NCBI GenBank assembly: GCA_002205125.1
Contig: NIOE01000011.1
Location: forward strand, 62,001 to 126,000
Length of the DNA stretch: 64,000 nt
Direction: 5' to 3'
Source of the DNA: Roseateles noduli
Lineage (GTDB): Bacteria > Pseudomonadota > Gammaproteobacteria > Burkholderiales > Burkholderiaceae_C
The notes under the pieces were generated by a model, which had not been told where the DNA came from, ran no database searches, and was given only the letters and a program-made list of their open reading frames with translations. A program made the position numbers and the translations under genes. The stretch's first letter is position 1. Each line of letters begins with the position of its first letter. Positions 52,983 to 60,352 of this stretch are shown here, in pieces.

Positions 52983-54428
52983 CTACGTGCAACGCTGCGG
53001 CCAGACGCGGCGGCGGCGGCGATCGATGAAGCCCTTGCTCGGCGTCTTCGACCCCTGCGGATTGATCATGCTCTTGAGGTAGAGCTGGCGGATGTGGTCC
53101 CAGCCGGCGTCGGAGCACCAGTAGGCGTTGATGGCGGCGAGCAGCTCGGCCGGCATGCTGCCGTGGTGCAGCGTGATGTCGACGAGCGCGTCGTACTGCG
53201 CCTGGTCCAGGCTCACCGCCACGACCTTGTGGACATGGGCTTCGCCGGCGCGGGCGCGCGAGCGCAGGATGTTCTCCGCCTCCGCCCCCTTGCAGTCGAC
53301 CGGCTTCTGGTCCGGGCAGTTGCAGCGCAGCCGCTGGACGCCCGGCACCCAGGTCTTCTTTTCCTCGTCGTTCTTGGGCGGCGGCGGGAAGCGCTCTTCC
53401 TTCGTCGGCTCGCCGCCGGTGGCCTTGGAGACCACCGGGCAATTCGGCAGCTGGATGCCGTAGCCGATCGTGCAGACCTTCTCGCCGGCCGCGGCGACGT
53501 ACGGCCGCTCGATGCAGCCCTCGCCCGGGTCGCCGTCGACGGCGGCGAACTTGCCCATCCAGCGACCGACCATCGTCTCGCTGACCTTGTCCGGATGCAG
53601 CGGCGGTCCGGTGAAGGGCACGCAGGACCTGGGCGTGTCGCCTTCGCCGCAGCTGTCGTCGCGCATGATCGTCGCCGGCTGGCGGTGCACCTCCGCGTCG
53701 GTGACCGGAGCGGCCGCGCCCGCGCCAACGCCCGCGCCGCCCTGCTGCACGACGTGGGTCAGCTCATGCGCGAGCAGCCGCCGGCCGCCATCGGTGTGCG
53801 GCGCGTACTCGCCGGCATCGAAGACGATGTGCGCGCCCAGCGTGTAGGCGCGTGCCTGGACCGCGCGCGCCGCGTCGGCCGCACCGCTGTCGGCATGCAC
53901 GCGCACGGCGGAGAAGTCCTGTCCGAAGCGGGGTTCGAAGAAGGCGCGGAGGTCGTCAGGCAGCGGCGAGCCGCCCTGGCGCGCGGCGGCTTCGGCGGCG
54001 TCGACGTCGAGGCCTGCGCCATCGGACGCCGCACCTTGAGCCGCGACGCCCGCGGCGCCCGACGGCGCACGCCGCAGCGTCTCGTCCTCGCAGGTCGCGC
54101 ACTGGCGCTGCACACGCGACCCGGAAGCCGCCGACGGCGACACCCTCCGCATCACCCGGTCGGCCACGTCATCGGCTTCGCGCTCGTGACGATCGCCCGG
54201 TGTGCTGATGCGGGTCTTGCGCTGCAGGGCCGTCGCACGGCAGCGCGGACAGGTGCCGCCGCAGGCACAGGCCGCGCGATCCGGCGCCGGGCCGGCCAGG
54301 CCGGCAAGGTCGGTCGGGCCCGTCCATGGTGTGGCCAGCGCGGCCGGCGCGTTCGACGCCGCCGGCGCGGCCCGGGCGCGCGTTCCAACCGCCTGCGCGG
54401 TCGCCGTGGCCCTCGCCGCCGCGCTCAC
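52983..54428 (-). CDS. DUF4157 protein fused to a GH24-like lysozyme domain, putative toxin cargo
   Basis: A 481-residue protein. CACGGTCPRC is at 54-63, followed by LQRKTRISTPGDRHEREADD and QRQCATCEDE. The DUF4157 domain is ~135-230 with HELTHVVQQ (His221). Residues ~285-475 resemble phage-type muramidases: EGCIERPYVAAAGEKVCTIG (Glu303, Thr320) and QYDALVDITLHHG. In my hand alignment the position of T4 lysozyme Asp20 is Ala312, so activity is uncertain. GTG 54428 overlaps the previous stop (GTGA). A cell-wall-targeting effector is the favoured reading. Confidence 0.75.
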   Translation of the reverse strand: MSAAARATATAQAVGTRARAAPAASNAPAALATPWTGPTDLAGLAGPAPDRAACACGGTCPRCRATALQRKTRISTPGDRHEREADDVADRVMRRVSPSAASGSRVQRQCATCEDETLRRAPSGAAGVAAQGAASDGAGLDVDAAEAAARQGGSPLPDDLRAFFEPRFGQDFSAVRVHADSGAADAARAVQARAYTLGAHIVFDAGEYAPHTDGGRRLLAHELTHVVQQGGAGVGAGAAAPVTDAEVHRQPATIMRDDSCGEGDTPRSCVPFTGPPLHPDKVSETMVGRWMGKFAAVDGDPGEGCIERPYVAAAGEKVCTIGYGIQLPNCPVVSKATGGEPTKEERFPPPPKNDEEKKTWVPGVQRLRCNCPDQKPVDCKGAEAENILRSRARAGEAHVHKVVAVSLDQAQYDALVDITLHHGSMPAELLAAINAYWCSDAGWDHIRQLYLKSMINPQGSKTPSKGFIDRRRRRVWPQRCT

Positions 54429-55639
54429 GGCACGCACTCCCGCGTGATCCGCGCGCCGGGGTTCTGCGCCTGGTTGAACTGGTCGATGGTCGTGCCCACG
54501 CAATGCGTCACCCGCGACGACGCCGCGTCCGCCCGTGCGACGTAGGCCGCCAGCGCGGTGCGGTAGCTCGCCACCGCCGCGTTGAAGGCCGCCACCGTCT
54601 GTCCGACGGCGCCGGTGAAGGCCGGCAGCGCGTTGGCCGCCATGAAGTTCTGATAGTCCAGGCCGTGGTTGCCCTCGTGGAAGCGCAGCGTGGTGCTCTG
54701 CGGATCGACGCGGCCCCCGGCGATGTCCTCGCGGGTGGTGCCGCGGCCGTAGCCCGAGGTCGCGCCCGCGGACAGCCCCGGCGGATACATCACCTGCAGC
54801 GTGGCCGTCGGCGCCGGCGGCGTGAAGGACGCGATGCGCGCGACGCCGCCGCGTATCGTCGACGTGAACGGGACGCTGAAGGTGAAGTCGAGCTTGGTGG
54901 CGGCGGAATTCGGATGCGCCGGATCGGCCACGCCGACGGTGTCCGGCAGCATCGTCACCGGGACCGTGCCGCTGGTGAAGCTGACGTTGCCGGTCAGCGG
55001 ATCCACCGCCTGACCCGGGGCCAGCGGGATCGAGAAGCCGGTCTCCTGCCGGTGCGGCGTCTGCCAGGCCCACATCGGGATGCGGCCGCTGTTGATGCGG
55101 TACAGGTCGGTCTCGGTCTGGGTCAGCGCGGTCGCGGCCTTGGGCATCAGCACGTGCAGCGCGCCGAGGTAGGCCTGCTGCAGGTCGCGGATCAGCGTCG
55201 CGTCGCCGCCCAGATGCTGGTCGATCATCCGGCGGCGGTCGGTGACCATCAGGTACCAGCTGTCGAGCAGGCGGTCGAACAGCGCGGAGGTGATCTGGAC
55301 CTGCGGGTCGCCATAGAAGCTCGCGGCGCCGTCGAAGGACTGGATGGTCATGCGGACGAAGTCGCGGTAGTCGCTGGTCGTGGGCGCGGCGGTGGTGGTC
55401 GTGCCCATGGTGCCCATCGAGCCCATGGTCCCGCCCGTCGGCGCGGCGGGCGTGCGGGCGATCGTCGGGCCGGCGGCGCCCGACGCCTGCGCGGCGAGGC
55501 AGCGCGGGCATTGGCCGCCACAGCTGCAGGCGCCGGGGTCGCGGGAGGCGTCGGCGCCGGGCGTCGAGGTCGGCGCGCGCACGCGGGTCGACGAGGCGGC
55601 GCGGCCCTCGCGAGGCGATACGGCATGGGTGGGGCCCAT
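54425..55639 (-). CDS. Putative zinc-metalloprotease cargo with CxCGGxCPRC leader
   Basis: A 404-residue protein. CSCGGQCPRC lies at 38-47, then a low-complexity Met/Gly/Thr stretch (GTMGSMGTMGTTTTAAPTTS) and a helical domain (~90-190). A beta-rich middle and the motif RFHEGNHGLDYQNF follow, where HEGNH (His321) fits a zinc-peptidase HExxH. No DUF4157 domain is present, so the leader is shared without it. The C-terminus has a Cys pair (THCVGTT, TRECVP). ATG 55639 has GGAGAGCC upstream. Family unknown; a protease effector is an inference from motif and context. Confidence 0.7.
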   Translation of the reverse strand: MGPTHAVSPREGRAASSTRVRAPTSTPGADASRDPGACSCGGQCPRCLAAQASGAAGPTIARTPAAPTGGTMGSMGTMGTTTTAAPTTSDYRDFVRMTIQSFDGAASFYGDPQVQITSALFDRLLDSWYLMVTDRRRMIDQHLGGDATLIRDLQQAYLGALHVLMPKAATALTQTETDLYRINSGRIPMWAWQTPHRQETGFSIPLAPGQAVDPLTGNVSFTSGTVPVTMLPDTVGVADPAHPNSAATKLDFTFSVPFTSTIRGGVARIASFTPPAPTATLQVMYPPGLSAGATSGYGRGTTREDIAGGRVDPQSTTLRFHEGNHGLDYQNFMAANALPAFTGAVGQTVAAFNAAVASYRTALAAYVARADAASSRVTHCVGTTIDQFNQAQNPGARITRECVP

Positions 55640-55652
55640 GAGGCTCTCCTGA

Positions 55653-56519
55653 TCAGCGCTTCGGCTTGGGGGTCTTCTTCGCCGCAGGCTGGGGCGCGGT
55701 CTTCGCGGCCTTCGCGGCCTTCGCAGTCTTCGCGGCCTCCGCGACCTTCGCGACCTTGGGCGCCGCCTTGACCGACGCCTTGACCGACGCCTTGACCGAC
55801 GCCTTGACCGACGCCTTCGGCGAGGCGACCGGCGGGGCGACGTCACGGATCGCGCGCCCGCCGTCCTTCAGCGGCGCGCGCAGCTTGAGCTTCTCCAGCT
55901 CGGCGACCTGCAGCCGCGTTTCGGCGATCACCGTCCTGCCCTTGGCCAGCGTGAACGGCTTCGCCGCCGCGGGCACGAGCTGCCCAGCGTCGCTGCCAAT
56001 GAGCAAGGTCAGCGGCCTCGTGCCGATGGACGCCGCCTGGTCGGCCTTCAGCACGAAGGCGTAGTAGCCGGAGGCATCGACCGTCGCCGCGGCGACGCCC
56101 GCCACCGGCGTGCCCTTCTCGTCGATCAAGGTGACCGTCACCGGGCCGGCGGCGAGCTGGCGGTCGTCGGTGATGCGGCCCTGCAGCAGCGTGTCGGCCT
56201 TGGCCACCGGCGGCGTGCGGATCGCCGCGATCTCGCGCTCGACGTCGAGCGCCGCGACCCGTTGCACCGTCGCGTCCGCCGCCGCCCGCAGCCTGGCCGC
56301 GCGCAGGTCCTTGGTCGACTGGCCGCCGTCGGGGTCCTCGCCCTCGCCCTTGGCTTCGGCCTCCAGCCGCCGCGCCTCCTCCAGCGCCAGCAGCCGCGCC
56401 GCGAGCACCGCCTCGCGCGCGAACGCGATCCAGGTGTCGCGCTGCGCCTGCACCGTCTCGAGCAGGCCGGCGATATCGGTCTTGAACGTCGCGTTGCCGG
56501 TGTTGATCACGAGGGCCAT
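55653..56519 (-). CDS. Structural/accessory protein with beta-sandwich domain and Lys-Ala-rich tail
   Basis: A 288-residue protein. Helical N-terminus (AEAKGEGEDPDGG loop within), then a carboxypeptidase-regulatory-like beta domain (~115-185, LLQGRITDDRQLAAGPVTVT, GYYAFVLKADQA). A C-terminal tail of ~75 residues is rich in Lys/Ala/Val with four KASV repeats. The tail is very basic and resembles a flexible linker or DNA-like binding tail. Function unknown; it lies between the fibre-like protein and the cargo genes, only four bases after the former. Confidence 0.65.
   Translation of the reverse strand: MALVINTGNATFKTDIAGLLETVQAQRDTWIAFAREAVLAARLLALEEARRLEAEAKGEGEDPDGGQSTKDLRAARLRAAADATVQRVAALDVEREIAAIRTPPVAKADTLLQGRITDDRQLAAGPVTVTLIDEKGTPVAGVAAATVDASGYYAFVLKADQAASIGTRPLTLLIGSDAGQLVPAAAKPFTLAKGRTVIAETRLQVAELEKLKLRAPLKDGGRAIRDVAPPVASPKASVKASVKASVKASVKAAPKVAKVAEAAKTAKAAKAAKTAPQPAAKKTPKPKR
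55765..55812 (-). repeat. 12-bp tandem repeat (gccttgaccgac, four exact units)
   Basis: Four perfect units encode KASV steps in the tail of the 288-residue protein. Perfect identity suggests recent expansion. Confidence 0.92.
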
Positions 56520-56523
56520 GGCA

Positions 56524-59500
56524 TCACTCCAGGAGTCTCAACAGGTTGCCCGCGACCTGGCTGCGCGACTGGCACAGCGGACCGGGATGGATGATCTGGT
56601 TGCCGTACTGCACCTCCGGCATCGCCGGACTGGCCGTGTTGGCGACGATGCAGTGGTCGCCCTGGTTGAAGCTGGTGTTGTTCAGCCTCATCGCCATCGT
56701 CAGCAGCGACAGCTGCGTCGCCTCGCCGCGTTCGCCCAGCCGGTTGGCCGTCGCACGGATCGTGTTGCCGTACACCAGCGCGTTCGTCACCAGCGGCCCG
56801 TCGCGCAGGCTGTGGGCCTGGTTGTCCTGCCAGGCCACGTCGTCCATCGTCGCCACCACGTGGCAGCAGGCGCTGGTGTTGCTCCAGCCCGTGCGCGCCT
56901 GGTTGTCGTTGAACATCACCCCGCCGCCCGGGAACAGCTGCGCCGTCGCCGCCGCCCGCACCGGCAGCGCCGCGGCCGGCGCCGCTCGGAACGTCGCGAA
57001 CGCCGTCGCCATGCGGGCGCTCTCCTCCAGCGTCGCCGTCGATCCGGTCGCCGCGTTCGCTGCATTCGCCGCATTCGCCGCCGTGTCGGCGCGTGACAGC
57101 GTCGCATCCGCCGCCTGGCTGTCGATCGCCGAGCGCAGCTGCGTGCTGGTGCCCGCGAGGTTCACGCCCCCGAGGTTGTAGAGATAGACCGTGCCGGCGA
57201 TCCGCTCGACCGCGTTGGGCCCCGACATCTCGCTGCTGAACGCGTTGTCGGTGCATTGCACCGGCCCGAAGGCCAGCGCGTACAGCGCCAGCCCGACCGG
57301 CTGGTCGACGAGATTCTCATGCACCCGCGCCGCCGGCCGCTGGCTGAAGCGCAGCCCCGAGGCCCGCGTGCGCGCGTCCAGCAGGCTGAAGGCCGCCGTC
57401 AGCATCAGCACGATGCCGCCGCGCCGGCCGTCGATCAGGTCCTCGGGCTTGAGCTCGGTCGTCAGCGGCCCGTTGTCGACGATGCGGTTGCGCGCGATCT
57501 CGGCCTCCTCGGCATACACGACGAACACGCCGCAGACCGGATTCGCGCCGGTGACGCCGTTGCGCGCGATCGCGTTGTCCAGCACCGTCAGGTCCTGGCA
57601 CAGGCCCAGCGAGATCCCGCCCAGTCCCTGTCCCACGGCGAGCTTGCGCAGCACGCCGTCGAACGGGTTGAGCAGGTTGCCCTCGATGCGGTTGCCGCGG
57701 ATCGCCAGCCCCACCACCGGCGTGCCCAGCCGCGCGGCGGCGGTCGCCAGCGCGCCGGCCTTGACCGCCATCCCGGTCTCCAGCCGCGACGCCGGCGTGG
57801 CGAAGGCGGTGGCGATGCCCGACAGCCCCATCGCCTCGATCGCGTTGCGCTCGATCGTGATGTCGTAGAGGAAGCCGGGATCGACGGTCTCGGGCACCGG
57901 CGGCGCCTCGTCGACCTTGAGCACGACAGTCAGCTGCGCGGTCGGCTCATTGGGCGAGGTCTGGAAGTCGATCTTGTCGATCGCCAGGCCCGGGTCGCCC
58001 TCGGTCACCGCAAAGGTGCCGATCTCGGTCGCCGGCACGGTGAAGGCGCCGTCGGCATCGGTGACGAAGCTGCGCGCCGAGCCGGTGTCCTGCTGCGTCA
58101 GCGTGACCTGCACGCCGGCGCGCGGCTTGCCGTCCGGGCCGAACACCCGCGCGCGGATCCGCGCCGTCGTGGCCAGCGTGAAGGTGGGATCCGGCTCGAC
58201 GGGCGGCGCGGGCGGCGGCGTGCCGCCCAGGGTCACGCCGTTGCCGGCACCGCCGACGATCGCGTTTTCCAGCACGACGACGCGCTCGCTGCCGCCGCCC
58301 AGCTGGATGCCGCCCTGCCCGCGGTACGGCTGCACCAGCAGCACCAGCGGCGGCAGCAGGATGGTCCAGACGAGGTTCACGTAGGCGATGAACACCCGCG
58401 GGTTGACGTGCAGGATCTCCAGCCGCGCGCAGGGATCGTTGGGATCGACCGGATCGGGCTGGTCGGGGATGTCGATGGGCGGCATCCGCGGCGCGGGCAC
58501 CAGGCGCAGGTCGTTGCGCTCGATCAGGCCGTCGTCGCCGGCCAGGTAGATGGCGACGTCCCCGCCGCGCTTGTCGAGCATCCGGATGCGGTTGTCGTGA
58601 ATGTGGACGCCGCGCACGCGCCGCGCCCGGATCGCGCTGGTGTAGGCCAGGATGCGGTTGTGCGCGATCTCCACCTCGGTGCAGCCGCCGCGCTTGCCGG
58701 CGGTCACGACGATGGCGATGCCGCCCAGCGTCACCAGGTCCATGTGTTCCAGCACCACGTTGCCCGAGTCCTGGATCGTGAAGATCGGCAGCGCCGCGCC
58801 GCCGGCGCGCGGCACGACCTTGGTCTTGGCGTCGCAGCCCTTGATGCGCACGTTGCGGCGCTTGTCGATCACCGCGTTGGTCGCGTGCAGCCCCGGCAAG
58901 AGGCAGATCTCGCCGCCGCTGGCGGGCAGGTGCTGCAGCGCTTCCTCGATGGCATCGAAGTCGCCGTGGCTGGTGCGCCCGTCGCCGACGTTGAAGGTGC
59001 AGCAGATCTTCTGGTTCGTGAGCGGTCGGAAGATGCGGCGGCAGTCGTCGATCTCGCCGTCGGCGAAGCGGATGGACACCGGTGGCGGCCCGCTCCAGTT
59101 CAGGATGCCGAGCGCGACGCGGTGATGGCGGATGCCCTGCGGCGGCGCGTCGGTCGGCCACGGCGGCGGATCGAAGACCGCCCCCGCGGCGCGCACCGGG
59201 AAGGTCCAGAAGTCGCCCGGCTGGTAGTTGGCGTTGGCTGCGGCGGGCGCGTCGAACTCGACGCGGATGCCGTCCTTCAGCTCGACCGGATCCGGCCCGC
59301 CGACGGGGAAGTCCGCGATCCGCTCGATGCCGTTCCACAGGCGGAAGAACGCCGTACCGGCCGGCGCCGGCCAGGCGCCCGCCACGTTGCTCAGCGCGAG
59401 CTGCCCGTCCTGCGGCAGCGTCGCGTCCGCCGTCATCGCGACGACCCAGCTGCCCAGCCCCGCGTCCAGCCGCAGCACCTCCAGGTAGAACTCGGTCACG

Positions 59501-60330
59501 CCGCAGTGGTTGACCATCTGGTCGTTGGCGGTGATCGTCACCGTGCCGGTGCCGCCGGGACCGGCCGCGTACAGCCCGCGTCCGACCAGACCGCCGTTCC
59601 ACTGCGACCACTTGAAGCGCGCCGCGCCCGCGGCGCCGGGGTCGGCGATCTCGATGCGGTACAGGGCGTGCTCGAGCCCCGAGTAGCCGCCGCCGGCCTC
59701 CAGCGGGCAGTCCCCGGTGATGTTGAGCACCGGGGCCGGCGACACCGTCAGCCGGCCCTTGGCGTCGACGTCGTCGACCAGGCGCGCCACCGCGCTGCAG
59801 TCGTCGTTGGGCCCGAGCCGCAGCAGCTTGACATGGGCGAAGCACTGCACGCGCTCGGTCGTGTCCGGCCCGCCGAGCGCCGGCTCGATCAGCGCCCGCG
59901 GATCCTGGAAGCCGTTGACGCTGTCCTCCCAGACGTCCAGCACGACCAGGTCGCGCACGCCCGCGGCGATCGTCGACGGCGCGGCCGGCGGCGACTGGAG
60001 GGGCGGCGCGAAGTAGCTCGCGGTGAAGCTCGACGCGGCGTCCAGCGCGACGGGCAGCCCGTCGGCCCAGGCGCGGCCCGCGTCCAGCGTCACCTTGACG
60101 CCGGCGCCGTCGCTGGCCGCGTCCAGCACCTTGAACGCGCCCACGCCGGAGACCGGCACCGCCAGCACCGTCTCACCGAAGGTGTCGCGGCCCACCGCCG
60201 ATCGCCAGGCGGCGGCGATGGCCTCGGCCTCGTTCCAGTCGCGGTCCAGCAGCACCCGCCCCTGCTGCTGCAGCACGCCGGCGTAGCGCGGGCGCGCGTC
60301 GGGTGCGAGGTAGGAGAAGTCGCCCTTCAT
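56524..60330 (-). CDS. DUF6519/parallel beta-helix fibre-like protein of a contractile injection system
   Basis: A 1268-residue protein. The N-terminus MKGDFSYLAPDARPRYAGVL through LLDRDWNEAEA matches the DUF6519 family found in eCIS loci. Residues ~450-640 form a right-handed beta-helix (NVRIKGCDAKTKVVPRAGGA, EIAHNRILAYTSAIRARRVR, GVHIHDNRIRML). A carboxypeptidase-regulatory-like insert sits at ~720-810 (RVFGPDGKPRAGVQVTLTQQ). A second helix region continues to ~1100. It probably decorates the particle and may bind glycans or receptors. No signal peptide. Followed after four bases by the beta-sandwich gene. Confidence 0.78.
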   Translation of the reverse strand: MKGDFSYLAPDARPRYAGVLQQQGRVLLDRDWNEAEAIAAAWRSAVGRDTFGETVLAVPVSGVGAFKVLDAASDGAGVKVTLDAGRAWADGLPVALDAASSFTASYFAPPLQSPPAAPSTIAAGVRDLVVLDVWEDSVNGFQDPRALIEPALGGPDTTERVQCFAHVKLLRLGPNDDCSAVARLVDDVDAKGRLTVSPAPVLNITGDCPLEAGGGYSGLEHALYRIEIADPGAAGAARFKWSQWNGGLVGRGLYAAGPGGTGTVTITANDQMVNHCGVTEFYLEVLRLDAGLGSWVVAMTADATLPQDGQLALSNVAGAWPAPAGTAFFRLWNGIERIADFPVGGPDPVELKDGIRVEFDAPAAANANYQPGDFWTFPVRAAGAVFDPPPWPTDAPPQGIRHHRVALGILNWSGPPPVSIRFADGEIDDCRRIFRPLTNQKICCTFNVGDGRTSHGDFDAIEEALQHLPASGGEICLLPGLHATNAVIDKRRNVRIKGCDAKTKVVPRAGGAALPIFTIQDSGNVVLEHMDLVTLGGIAIVVTAGKRGGCTEVEIAHNRILAYTSAIRARRVRGVHIHDNRIRMLDKRGGDVAIYLAGDDGLIERNDLRLVPAPRMPPIDIPDQPDPVDPNDPCARLEILHVNPRVFIAYVNLVWTILLPPLVLLVQPYRGQGGIQLGGGSERVVVLENAIVGGAGNGVTLGGTPPPAPPVEPDPTFTLATTARIRARVFGPDGKPRAGVQVTLTQQDTGSARSFVTDADGAFTVPATEIGTFAVTEGDPGLAIDKIDFQTSPNEPTAQLTVVLKVDEAPPVPETVDPGFLYDITIERNAIEAMGLSGIATAFATPASRLETGMAVKAGALATAAARLGTPVVGLAIRGNRIEGNLLNPFDGVLRKLAVGQGLGGISLGLCQDLTVLDNAIARNGVTGANPVCGVFVVYAEEAEIARNRIVDNGPLTTELKPEDLIDGRRGGIVLMLTAAFSLLDARTRASGLRFSQRPAARVHENLVDQPVGLALYALAFGPVQCTDNAFSSEMSGPNAVERIAGTVYLYNLGGVNLAGTSTQLRSAIDSQAADATLSRADTAANAANAANAATGSTATLEESARMATAFATFRAAPAAALPVRAAATAQLFPGGGVMFNDNQARTGWSNTSACCHVVATMDDVAWQDNQAHSLRDGPLVTNALVYGNTIRATANRLGERGEATQLSLLTMAMRLNNTSFNQGDHCIVANTASPAMPEVQYGNQIIHPGPLCQSRSQVAGNLLRLLE

Positions 60331-60352
60331 GATCGTGTCCTCTGGTGATCCG

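Noticed and set aside
57256-60348. 1030-codon open frame opposite the fibre-like gene
   Set aside because: Composition is His/Arg/Asp/Val-rich shadow sequence; the minus strand carries recognisable DUF6519 and beta-helix motifs and operon context.
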